NCBI GenBank assembly: GCA_020630355.1
Contig: JAHDBO010000151.1
Coordinates: forward strand, 1 to 5,247
DNA from: Saprospiraceae bacterium
Lineage (GTDB): Bacteria > Bacteroidota > Bacteroidia > Chitinophagales > Saprospiraceae
Length of the DNA: 5,247 bases
Reading direction: 5' to 3'
Positions 1 through 5,247 of the stretch are shown here, piece after piece. The stretch's first letter is position 1, and each line of letters begins with the position of its first letter. The notes beneath the pieces were generated by a model that was given only the letters and a program-made list of their open reading frames with translations, had not been told where the DNA came from and ran no database searches. A program made the position numbers and the translations under genes.

Positions 1-65
1 GCCAATGATTTGATGGTTCAGAATTCTGGCTATTAATCTCGAATATTATTTAAATTAATTCAAAT

Positions 66-902
66 ATGAAAAATAAATATATCTTATCCTTGTTGGCTTT
101 GGTATTTTTACTACAAAGCTGTGATAGGACAGAAAGTACCGTATTCAATGTCGATTCTGACGACACTCTAGTTAAATTTGGTTCCACGACGGCAACACTT
201 CCCGTTGAGGCTGGCAACACAACAGCAAGCCTTGACGTATTCGTTACTACCCGTTCTAGCAGCGATAGGTCTATTGAAGTGACAATTGACCCTACATCTA
301 CTGCTGACCCAAGTTCTTATACTATCAGTGGAGTTATTCCTGCCAATGAATTCGTAGGGAAACTTGACGTTACTGGTATCTTTGACAATTTGCCAGCTAC
401 TGGGGTCACCCAATTGATCGTGTCGCTTGCTTCTATCAACGGACAAGAGGTTAGCATTGAAAATTCAACTGCTACGGTCAATATGTTCCGCTTTTGTAAC
501 TTCACAAATGGGGCAACTTTCTTAGGTGATTACCAATTAACAGTTACTCAATTAGGGATTTTCGGTACGCCTACTTTCTTTGATGCCGTTGTAACCGTTG
601 AACAAGGTGCAACCATTGCAGACAGAAAATTCTCCACCTTGTACTATCCTGCTTTCGGTGGTTTCGGTCCAATAGACTTCCCTTTCAGTTTAATCTGTGG
701 AGACGTTATTGTTGGTACTGTTGATTCAGGTGTTTCCTGTGATCCTGGTAACGTTCCCAATGTATCTTGGGGCCCAGCTCCAAATCCATCTAGCTTCGAC
801 GTCTCTGATGATAGTCAAATTACTGTGAATTTCTTAGATGATGTAGGTGGAGCATCTTGTGGAACAGAAGTCGCTGCACAGTTCGTATTAACTAAACTGT
901 AG
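66..902 (+). CDS. Hypothetical beta-rich lipoprotein
   Basis: The product is 278 aa and I do not recognise its family. The N-terminus is a lipoprotein signal: MKNKY, a hydrophobic run, then a lipobox ending LLQSC, with Cys19 as the predicted lipidated residue. Residues about 34-140 alternate Thr/Ser/Val-rich strands ending in STATVNM, resembling the immunoglobulin-like or Calx-beta-like sandwiches common in Bacteroidota envelope lipoproteins. A second part starts at FCNFTNG (about 143) with a GDYQLTV strand and runs to the end. The mature protein has four more cysteines (144, 211, 225, 265), all in the second part, enough for two disulfides. Asp follows the lipid Cys, but there is no dense acidic run of the kind linked to surface export, so outward display is uncertain. 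The ATG at 66 is chosen because it places the signal peptide exactly at the N-terminus. No clear TAnnTTTG promoter lies in the 65 bp upstream, so the promoter may be outside the window. The gene converges on the phosphatase gene. It could be a substrate-binding or adhesive envelope protein, but nothing here shows it. Confidence 0.85.
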   Translation: MKNKYILSLLALVFLLQSCDRTESTVFNVDSDDTLVKFGSTTATLPVEAGNTTASLDVFVTTRSSSDRSIEVTIDPTSTADPSSYTISGVIPANEFVGKLDVTGIFDNLPATGVTQLIVSLASINGQEVSIENSTATVNMFRFCNFTNGATFLGDYQLTVTQLGIFGTPTFFDAVVTVEQGATIADRKFSTLYYPAFGGFGPIDFPFSLICGDVIVGTVDSGVSCDPGNVPNVSWGPAPNPSSFDVSDDSQITVNFLDDVGGASCGTEVAAQFVLTKL

Positions 903-913
903 AAAATAGTTAT

Positions 914-933
914 AAATACTTTCAAAAGTATTT
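914..933. repeat. AT-rich inverted repeat
   Basis: AAATACTTT and AAAGTATTT form a perfect 9-bp inverted repeat around a two-base centre, 11 bases after the stop of the upstream lipoprotein gene. As RNA it would be a weak AT-rich hairpin. It may help 3'-end formation ahead of the stronger palindrome at 954-983, or be a chance product of AT-rich sequence. Confidence 0.4.
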
Positions 934-953
934 AACTTTATAGTTTAAAATTT

Positions 954-983
954 CAAGGCACTCGAAATATTTCGAGTGCCTTG
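954..983. terminator. Bidirectional intrinsic terminator
   Basis: This is a perfect 30-bp palindrome between two convergent genes: CAAGGCACTCGAAAT pairs base for base with ATTTCGAGTGCCTTG. The GC-rich part (GGCACTCG) lies near the base of the stem. On the + strand it is followed by TCTTTTATC, a modest U-tract. On the - strand it is followed by AAATTTTAAAC, weaker but T-containing. It starts 51 bases after the lipoprotein stop and 4 bases after the phosphatase stop, so it most likely ends both transcripts. A protein-binding palindrome is possible but less likely at a convergent junction. Confidence 0.85.
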
Positions 984-987
984 TCTT

Positions 988-1440
988 TTATCTATACTTT
1001 TTTAAGATAGAATCCGTCGCCTCATCCAACATCTGAAAAACTCTTTCAAAACCATCATCATCCCAATAGGGGTCTGGCACAGCTTCATTCATCCTAGGAT
1101 TGGACATATTCATTATCATTGCTACTTTCGTTTTCATTCTTTCATTTGGAGCTAGTCGCATCACATTTTGATAGTTACTACTGTCCATCACAAAAATCAA
1201 ATCAAAGTCTTCAAAATCTTTCACACTAAACTGCCTAGCACGCTGTTTAGTAATATCAATACCGTGCTTTTGGGCGACTTCAATCGAACGAGCATCTGGT
1301 AATTTCCCAATGTGCCAACTTCCTGTCCCTGCAGAATCCACTTCCCAGTCCAAGTTGTTCTTATCAATTTTATGCTGCAAAATCCCTTCTGCCAAAGGAG
1401 AACGGCAAATATTACCTAAACAAACCATCAATATTTTCAT
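988..1440 (-). CDS. Low-molecular-weight protein-tyrosine phosphatase
   Basis: This cytoplasmic phosphatase (EC 3.1.3.48 family) is 150 aa, the usual length for LMW-PTPs. It starts MKILMVCLGNICRS, which contains the phosphate-binding loop C-X5-R-S: nucleophile Cys7, Arg13 and Ser14. Asp123 in the VPDPYW motif is the general acid, and DSAGTGSW (35-42) is another family signature. The reading frame stays open upstream to an ATG at 1536, giving 182 aa, but the P-loop of this family sits within the first ~15 residues. A predicted promoter at 1518-1525 also lies inside the extension, so the ATG at 1440 is preferred. The gene is divergent from the GH31 gene and convergent with the lipoprotein gene, so it appears monocistronic. 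In other bacteria such enzymes dephosphorylate tyrosine kinases of polysaccharide export, protein arginine phosphate or other targets. No kinase or polysaccharide gene is present here, so the substrate is unknown. Confidence 0.95.
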   Translation of the reverse strand: MKILMVCLGNICRSPLAEGILQHKIDKNNLDWEVDSAGTGSWHIGKLPDARSIEVAQKHGIDITKQRARQFSVKDFEDFDLIFVMDSSNYQNVMRLAPNERMKTKVAMIMNMSNPRMNEAVPDPYWDDDGFERVFQMLDEATDSILKKYR

Positions 1441-1467
1441 AAACTGAGTTTTAATTATAGCCCCTGA

Positions 1468-1497
1468 TTGGGATTTACTCTTTTCCTTGTATTTTTG
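1468..1497 (+). promoter_or_regulatory. Bacteroidota-type promoter for the GH31 gene
   Basis: TTG at 1468-1470, a 19-base spacer, then TATTTTTG at 1490-1497. This matches the Bacteroidota primary sigma factor consensus (TTG or TTTG, 17-23 bases, TAnnTTTG) without mismatch in the -7 element. The start of transcription would be at roughly 1500-1505, giving a leader of about 40 bases before the ATG at 1545. Confidence 0.65.
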
Positions 1498-1517
1498 TAC
1501 TCCTCTATCAACAGGCC

Positions 1518-1550
1518 CAAATTTACGAAACCCCACTTAAAGAAATGAAA
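1518..1550 (-). promoter_or_regulatory. Bacteroidota-type promoter for the phosphatase gene
   Basis: Reading the minus strand, TAAATTTG (1525 to 1518) is a perfect TAnnTTTG element. TTTC, one base off TTTG, lies 21 bases upstream at 1550-1547, inside the first codons of the GH31 gene. Transcription would start at about 1510-1515, giving a leader of about 70 bases before the ATG at 1440. The -33 element is weak, so this call is less sure than the one on the other strand. Confidence 0.5.
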
Positions 1551-3680
1551 GCATATTTATACCTTTTCACCCTATTGTTCGTTGGGCTAACCGCTTGTAA
1601 TAAAAAAATAGTCCTAAGTCCAGTCGCCTTGTATGCTTCTGGTGCTAGAAATCTAGATGCTCGCAAAATCATTCTCCAAAATGACGGGGAATATCTTAAA
1701 GTATACTTGAAAGAAAACCCCATTAGGACGCCCATGCTCACGCTTCCGCTTAACCGTCCTTTCTTGACTATCGCCCAAGACAAACCAGAAGTTAATTACA
1801 ATAGAGCAAGTTTTGACTTTAAGTCAAATATCCAACAACAATGCCTAGAACAAAGCATCGAATCCATTGGTCAATTGAGGGATTCAATAATTATCAGAGG
1901 GAAGCTCTGTGGAGAAACCACTTACAATCTCTATCTCAAACCAGTAGGCAAAGAGCGCCTAGATATTGAAATAAAACTAGATGGTAGTGGATATAATCGA
2001 CTGTTCTTTTTCCAAAAAAACGAAAAAGAAGAAACCTTCTGGGGAATGGGTACTCAGTATTCCAATCCTAAATTAAATGGTCACCGCTACCCTATTTGGA
2101 CAGAGGAACAGGGCATCGGGAGAGGCGACCAACCTCTTTCGACAGTAGCAAACTGGCTAGATGTTTCGGGCAATCAATTTACAACCTACGCTCCTATCCC
2201 ATTTTATATTTCAAGTGAAAACACGGCCTTTTCCCTTGAGGGAACACATCGTTCTATATTTGATTTTACTGACCCAGAATATGTACAGTTGGAATACTGG
2301 TCACACCAGTTTAAAGCTTCTATTTGGAAATCTACCAATCCAAGAAAACTACTAGAAGCCCGCACTCAAAAAACAGGACGTCTCCGTCCTTTACCCGAAT
2401 GGACTTATGGGAATATATTGGGCTTACAGGGAGGAAAAGAGCTTGTCATCGAGAAGTTAAATAAAGTCTTGGAAGCAGATATTCCAGTCGATGCGATTTG
2501 GATACAGGATTGGGTCGGTTCTAGAAAAACTGATTTTGGACAACAGTTACAATGGAACTGGCAATTGGATGAAAAGCATTACCCCAATTTCCAACAGCTA
2601 CGGAATTTTTGCGAAAGCAAGAATATCAAAATAATGGGCTATATCAATCCTTTCTTAGCAGAGGGTGCTGCCCTTGAAAAAGAAGCTAAGGACAATAATT
2701 ATTTTGTAAAAAATAAAAAAGGAGCAGATTATCTCATTGAAATCAGCGGATTCAAAGCGCACCTTATCGACTTGACCAATCCCCGTGCTTATACCTGGCT
2801 CAAGGAAATCATTAAAAAAGAACTGATCGGAAATGGCTTCAGTGGCTGGATGGCCGACTTTGGGGAATGGTTGCCTTGGGATGCGACACTCTACAATGGG
2901 GATGCTAAAGCCCTTCACAATCAATATCCTGTACTCTGGACAAAACTGAACAGGGAGGCCATCCAAGAAATGCGAAGAGAAAATGATATTGCTTTTTTCT
3001 CTAGAGCAGCTTTCACCAATAGTGCTCAGTATGGCAGTTTCTTTTGGCTCGGTGACCAGATGACCAACTGGGGGCGCCATGACGGTATCGGTTCTGTCGT
3101 TCCTGCCTTGCTTTCTTCGGGCATGAGTGGTATCACGCTCAATCATGCTGACATTGGTGGGTTTACGAGTATCAAGCAATTTCCTATCACAATCAAGCGT
3201 GACAAGGAACTGATGCAACGATGGATAGAATTATCAGCTTTCACACCATTCTTTAGAAACCACGAATCCGTTAGACCTGACATTAATCTTCAAGTCTACG
3301 ATAAAGAAATTATCGACTTTTATGGTCGTTTTGCCAAAGTCCACCAAACTTTGAAACCCTATTTGAGGCAAGTCTTCCAAGAAGCTTATGACAAAGGGCT
3401 ACCCGCCGTCAGACACTTGTACCTGCACAACTCTGGGGATGATGCCGTCTATAATATTGATCAACAATTCCTGCTCGGCAGGGACATCCTGGTAGCCCCT
3501 GTCGTAGAAAAAAATGCCAAGGCATTGGAAGTCTATTTCCCTGAAGGCGAATGGCGGCATTTATTCACCAATGAAATTTTTAAAGGCCCACTACGTGCTA
3601 CATTAGAGGCACCAATTGGGACACCGGCCGCTTTTGTCAGAACCTCTAATCCTTGGCGTTTTGATTTTGCGAAGGATTAG
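1545..3680 (+). CDS. GH31 family glycosidase lipoprotein, YihQ-like but lacking key sulfonate-binding residues
   Basis: This is a 711-aa retaining alpha-glycosidase of family GH31, closest by my recollection to E. coli YihQ (678 aa). A short signal ends in the lipobox LTAC with Cys18 lipidated. The next residues (NKK) are not acidic, which favours the periplasmic face. Residues about 40-285 are the N-terminal beta domain with the YihQ-branch signature WTEEQGIGRG (185-194). About 286-625 is the (beta/alpha)8 barrel, and a C-terminal beta domain follows (LGRDILVAPV at 644-653). The nucleophile is Asp438 in WMADFGEWLP, and the acid/base is Asp504 in WLGDQ. Ring-binding Gln295 and Gln321 (YihQ Q262, Q288), Arg487 and His573 are kept. 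Of the YihQ sulfonate residues R301, W304 and Y508, only the Trp remains (W337). The others are Gln334 and Phe540, so sulfoquinovose is doubtful and an unsubstituted or differently substituted alpha-glucoside is likelier. No SusCD or sulfoglycolysis gene is in the window. The ATG at 1545 follows an A-rich TTAAAGA context. Confidence 0.93.
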   Translation: MKAYLYLFTLLFVGLTACNKKIVLSPVALYASGARNLDARKIILQNDGEYLKVYLKENPIRTPMLTLPLNRPFLTIAQDKPEVNYNRASFDFKSNIQQQCLEQSIESIGQLRDSIIIRGKLCGETTYNLYLKPVGKERLDIEIKLDGSGYNRLFFFQKNEKEETFWGMGTQYSNPKLNGHRYPIWTEEQGIGRGDQPLSTVANWLDVSGNQFTTYAPIPFYISSENTAFSLEGTHRSIFDFTDPEYVQLEYWSHQFKASIWKSTNPRKLLEARTQKTGRLRPLPEWTYGNILGLQGGKELVIEKLNKVLEADIPVDAIWIQDWVGSRKTDFGQQLQWNWQLDEKHYPNFQQLRNFCESKNIKIMGYINPFLAEGAALEKEAKDNNYFVKNKKGADYLIEISGFKAHLIDLTNPRAYTWLKEIIKKELIGNGFSGWMADFGEWLPWDATLYNGDAKALHNQYPVLWTKLNREAIQEMRRENDIAFFSRAAFTNSAQYGSFFWLGDQMTNWGRHDGIGSVVPALLSSGMSGITLNHADIGGFTSIKQFPITIKRDKELMQRWIELSAFTPFFRNHESVRPDINLQVYDKEIIDFYGRFAKVHQTLKPYLRQVFQEAYDKGLPAVRHLYLHNSGDDAVYNIDQQFLLGRDILVAPVVEKNAKALEVYFPEGEWRHLFTNEIFKGPLRATLEAPIGTPAAFVRTSNPWRFDFAKD

Positions 3681-3692
3681 TGCGCATCCTTC
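3671..3692. repeat. Inverted repeat spanning two convergent stop codons
   Basis: GAAGGAT (3671-3677) and ATCCTTC (3686-3692) form a perfect 7-bp stem with an 8-base loop. The loop or stem edge holds the TAG of the GH31 gene and the TAA of msrA. Because of the symmetry, both proteins have a Lys-Asp near the C-terminus encoded by AAGGAT. Only a short T-containing tail follows (TCTTAAG on +, GCAAAATC on -), so it would be a weak bidirectional terminator at best. No better terminator is visible at this junction. Confidence 0.45.
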
Positions 3693-4345
3693 TTAAGCAA
3701 TTCTGGAAACGCCCTTTGGAAACGCTTCAAACGAGGAATAGAAACCGCCTTGACATAGGGATTATTCGGATTACGTTTTTCATAATCCTGATGATATTCT
3801 TCTGCTTTGTAGAAGATGTCAAAAGGTACAACTTCCGTTACAATCGGCTTTAAAAATGCGCCTTTTTCTTCGAGACGCTCTATAAAATCCAAAGCAATCG
3901 CTTTTTCGGTATCGTTTTGATAATAAATCATAGAACGGTACTGTGGTCCTTTATCTGGCCCTTGCTGATTGGGCGTCGTCGGGTCATGCGAGCCAAAGAA
4001 AACTTTCACTAAGGTTGGATAGTCCACTTTCGTGGAATCATAATAAACTTCCACTGCCTCCGCATGTTTCAAAATACCCGAACTCACCTGACGATAAGTC
4101 GGATTTTTGACCTCTCCCCCACTGTAGCCAGAAATGGCTTCCTCTACCCCTTCCACAGATTCATAAATCGCTTCCACGCACCAAAAACAGCCACTCGCAA
4201 AATAAGCTTTGCTCAAGCCGTCTAGACTTTTTTGTTCTTGTTTGACTTGCTTTGCCTCCACAGTAGCTTCAGCACTTTTTGGCTCTTTATTGGTATTGCA
4301 TGATACTAATAAACAGGCAATGATGACTAAACTTAAATATCTCAT
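3677..4345 (-). CDS. msrA: Peptide-methionine (S)-S-oxide reductase MsrA, lipoprotein form
   Basis: This enzyme reduces the S-epimer of methionine sulfoxide in oxidised proteins (EC 1.8.4.11). The product is 222 aa: a signal with lipobox LVSC (Cys16 lipidated), a charged linker of about 30 residues (19-45), and a complete MsrA domain from about 46. The motif GCFWCVE (52-58) carries catalytic Cys53. HAEAVEV (94-100) carries the conserved Glu96, and GSHDPTTPNQQGPDKGPQYR (118-137) is the family's substrate-site signature. The linker and lipid anchor imply an extracytoplasmic enzyme, probably periplasm-facing since no acidic surface-export run follows Cys16. The mature protein has no cysteine other than 16, 53 and 56, so the C-terminal resolving cysteines of E. 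coli MsrA are missing and Cys56 is the only candidate. The gene lies 22 bp downstream of yhhQ on the same strand and is probably cotranscribed. Its stop overlaps the GH31 stop by 4 bp. No MsrB is fused or adjacent. Confidence 0.96.
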   Translation of the reverse strand: MRYLSLVIIACLLVSCNTNKEPKSAEATVEAKQVKQEQKSLDGLSKAYFASGCFWCVEAIYESVEGVEEAISGYSGGEVKNPTYRQVSSGILKHAEAVEVYYDSTKVDYPTLVKVFFGSHDPTTPNQQGPDKGPQYRSMIYYQNDTEKAIALDFIERLEEKGAFLKPIVTEVVPFDIFYKAEEYHQDYEKRNPNNPYVKAVSIPRLKRFQRAFPELLKKDAH

Positions 4346-4367
4346 TGATAGATTTTAAAATATACAA

Positions 4368-5150
4368 TTACTCTGTTGCCTTCTTCTTCATTTCACTCGC
4401 CAAAGATGCACCCAAATAACGGTCGATAATGTCGTGCGCAAGATAAATCACTGGGGTCAATCCAATTGCCATCGCAAATTTGTAAATATAATTGACCGTT
4501 CCAATGGCTAGGAACTGACTCCAAGCCCAAGGCTCGATGCCGCCAACCAATTGTGGGCCACCTACGAAAGCAATATACAGCACCACAAAGCTGTCAATGA
4601 ATTGAGAGACCAAGGTAGAACCTGTTGCACGCAGCCAAACCTTACCTTCTCCTGTCGCCTTTTTGATGCGGTGAAAGACTAGCACATCGATGATTTGTCC
4701 TAGTAAAAAAGCGACCAAAGAACCAACGATAATCAATAAACCCTGCCCAAATACCGTCGAGAATGCTGCTTGCATATCGGGTACGCCATTTGCTTCATTG
4801 ATACCTACCCACCAAGCAGCAGGTGCTAAGGCAATCGCCAAGTAAACCATCAAGAAAGCATAAGAAATCAAGCCTACTGCAAGGTAAGACAACAAGCGTA
4901 CCCCTCGTTTTCCATAATACTCATTGATGACATCCGTCATGACAAAAACGACCGGCCAAAGCAAAACCCCAGCTGTAAACTGCAAAGAGCCTGATTGTCC
5001 AAACAAATTCCAATTCAATGCCTCAATGCCCAAAGAATCCTCCAAGGCAAAAATCTTTACCCCAATAAACTCTGCAATGAGTGCATTGGCAATAAAAAAT
5101 CCTCCTAAAATGATAAATAAGCGGGTCGCTTTGTTTTGTATGATGTGCAT
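4368..5150 (-). CDS. yhhQ: Queuosine precursor transporter, YhhQ/VUT family (DUF165)
   Basis: This inner-membrane protein is predicted to import queuosine precursors (preQ0/preQ1 in E. coli YhhQ) for modification of tRNA anticodons. It has 260 aa from the ATG at 5150. About six membrane segments are visible, at roughly 11-31, 57-75, 85-108, 135-159, 178-197 and 213-242. The family motifs are TDVINEYYGKR (72-82), after the second segment, and STLVSQFIDS (178-187). It is somewhat longer than E. coli YhhQ (221 aa), partly because of an insert around LGIEALNWNLFGQSGS (40-55) after the first segment. The frame can be extended to a TTG at 5177, adding 9 residues (269 aa). ATG is preferred because TTG starts are rare and the short N-terminus before the first helix fits the family. 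It is probably the first gene of an operon with msrA. I see no TAnnTTTG promoter and no recognisable preQ1 riboswitch upstream. The exact substrate in this organism is inferred from the family. Confidence 0.94.
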   Translation of the reverse strand: MHIIQNKATRLFIILGGFFIANALIAEFIGVKIFALEDSLGIEALNWNLFGQSGSLQFTAGVLLWPVVFVMTDVINEYYGKRGVRLLSYLAVGLISYAFLMVYLAIALAPAAWWVGINEANGVPDMQAAFSTVFGQGLLIIVGSLVAFLLGQIIDVLVFHRIKKATGEGKVWLRATGSTLVSQFIDSFVVLYIAFVGGPQLVGGIEPWAWSQFLAIGTVNYIYKFAMAIGLTPVIYLAHDIIDRYLGASLASEMKKKATE

Positions 5151-5247
5151 CTTCGGATATACGATACTAGCTTTCAAATAGGAAACAGTAAGGATGGGGA
5201 AAGGTTGAGGGTATTATCATTTTTTGAGTTTCATGACGTGCGAGAAT
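5151..5247 (-). other. Upstream region of yhhQ, no clear element
   Basis: These 97 bases precede yhhQ on the minus strand. A pyrimidine-rich stretch (CCTCAACCTTTCCCCATCC) lies about 40 bases before the ATG. I see no good Bacteroidota promoter, no terminator and no pseudoknot pattern typical of a preQ1 riboswitch. The leftmost minus-strand bases could encode the last nine codons of an upstream gene ending in TGA at 5217-5219, but this is too short to judge. The operon promoter may be outside the window. Confidence 0.3.

Noticed and set aside
1..65. Promoter for the first lipoprotein gene
   Set aside because: TTTG at 9-12 is followed 18 bases later by TATTAATC, which lacks the TTTG half of the -7 element, too poor to call.
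1441..1536. A 32-residue N-terminal extension of the phosphatase (start at ATG 1536)
   Set aside because: The family begins a few residues before the CX5R loop, and the extension covers a predicted promoter and the divergent control region.
2655..3218. 187-codon open frame on the minus strand within the GH31 gene
   Set aside because: It is antisense to an evident, full-length GH31 catalytic domain and its translation shows no recognisable domain. The other internal opposite-strand frames (168-446, 317-505, 1523-1783, 4924-5181) are rejected for the same reason.
1545..3680. Naming the GH31 gene yihQ (sulfoquinovosidase)
   Set aside because: Overall similarity fits, but the sulfonate-binding Arg and Tyr are replaced by Gln and Phe, so specificity cannot be transferred.
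4346..4400. Internal promoter for msrA (TATATTTT on the minus strand)
   Set aside because: One mismatch in the -7 element and no TTG at the right distance; cotranscription with yhhQ is simpler.
5151..5177. TTG start for YhhQ at 5177
   Set aside because: It is possible, but an ATG nine codons later gives the usual short N-terminus before the first membrane helix, and no good ribosome site supports the TTG.
5217..5246. Last nine codons of an upstream minus-strand gene ending in TGA
   Set aside because: Too short to distinguish from chance; a second stop (TAA) follows directly, but nothing else supports it.
5151..5247. preQ1 riboswitch upstream of the queuosine-precursor transporter
   Set aside because: It is an expected place to look, but I found no C-rich loop hairpin with an A-rich tail and pairing partner that would fit the known classes.

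Overview
The window looks like an ordinary chromosomal stretch of a Bacteroidota bacterium (Flavobacteriia- or Saprospiria-like). The grounds are an AT-leaning base composition, three Bacteroidota-style lipoproteins with short signal peptides, A-rich start contexts without strong Shine-Dalgarno sites, and perfect matches to the Bacteroidota -7 promoter element TAnnTTTG. No tRNA, rRNA, insertion sequence, CRISPR array or phage gene was seen.

Layout, left to right: (1) 66-902 (+), an unrecognised two-part, beta-rich lipoprotein. (2) A convergent junction at 903-987 with a perfect 30-bp palindrome that can end transcription from both sides. (3) 988-1440 (-), a low-molecular-weight protein-tyrosine phosphatase. 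(4) A 104-bp divergent control region at 1441-1544 with a perfect -7 element on each strand, placed so close that the two promoters should interfere. (5) 1545-3680 (+), a lipid-anchored GH31 glycosidase of the YihQ (sulfoquinovosidase-like) branch. (6) A tail-to-tail 4-bp overlap of stop codons inside a small inverted repeat. (7) 3677-4345 (-), a lipoprotein methionine sulfoxide reductase A. (8) 4368-5150 (-), a YhhQ-family queuosine-precursor transporter, 22 bp upstream of msrA and probably cotranscribed with it. The last ~97 bp are the upstream region of that gene.

The genes do not form an obvious single pathway. The GH31 enzyme and MsrA are both predicted to sit on the periplasmic side of a membrane. 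YhhQ is an inner-membrane importer for tRNA modification, and the phosphatase is cytoplasmic. The most informative observation is in the GH31 enzyme. It is clearly YihQ-like and keeps the catalytic and sugar-ring residues, but two of the three residues that hold the sulfonate of sulfoquinovose in E. coli YihQ are replaced (Arg to Gln, Tyr to Phe). A copied annotation of 'sulfoquinovosidase' would therefore probably be wrong, and the true substrate is open. I found no convincing evidence of a wholly new multi-gene system.
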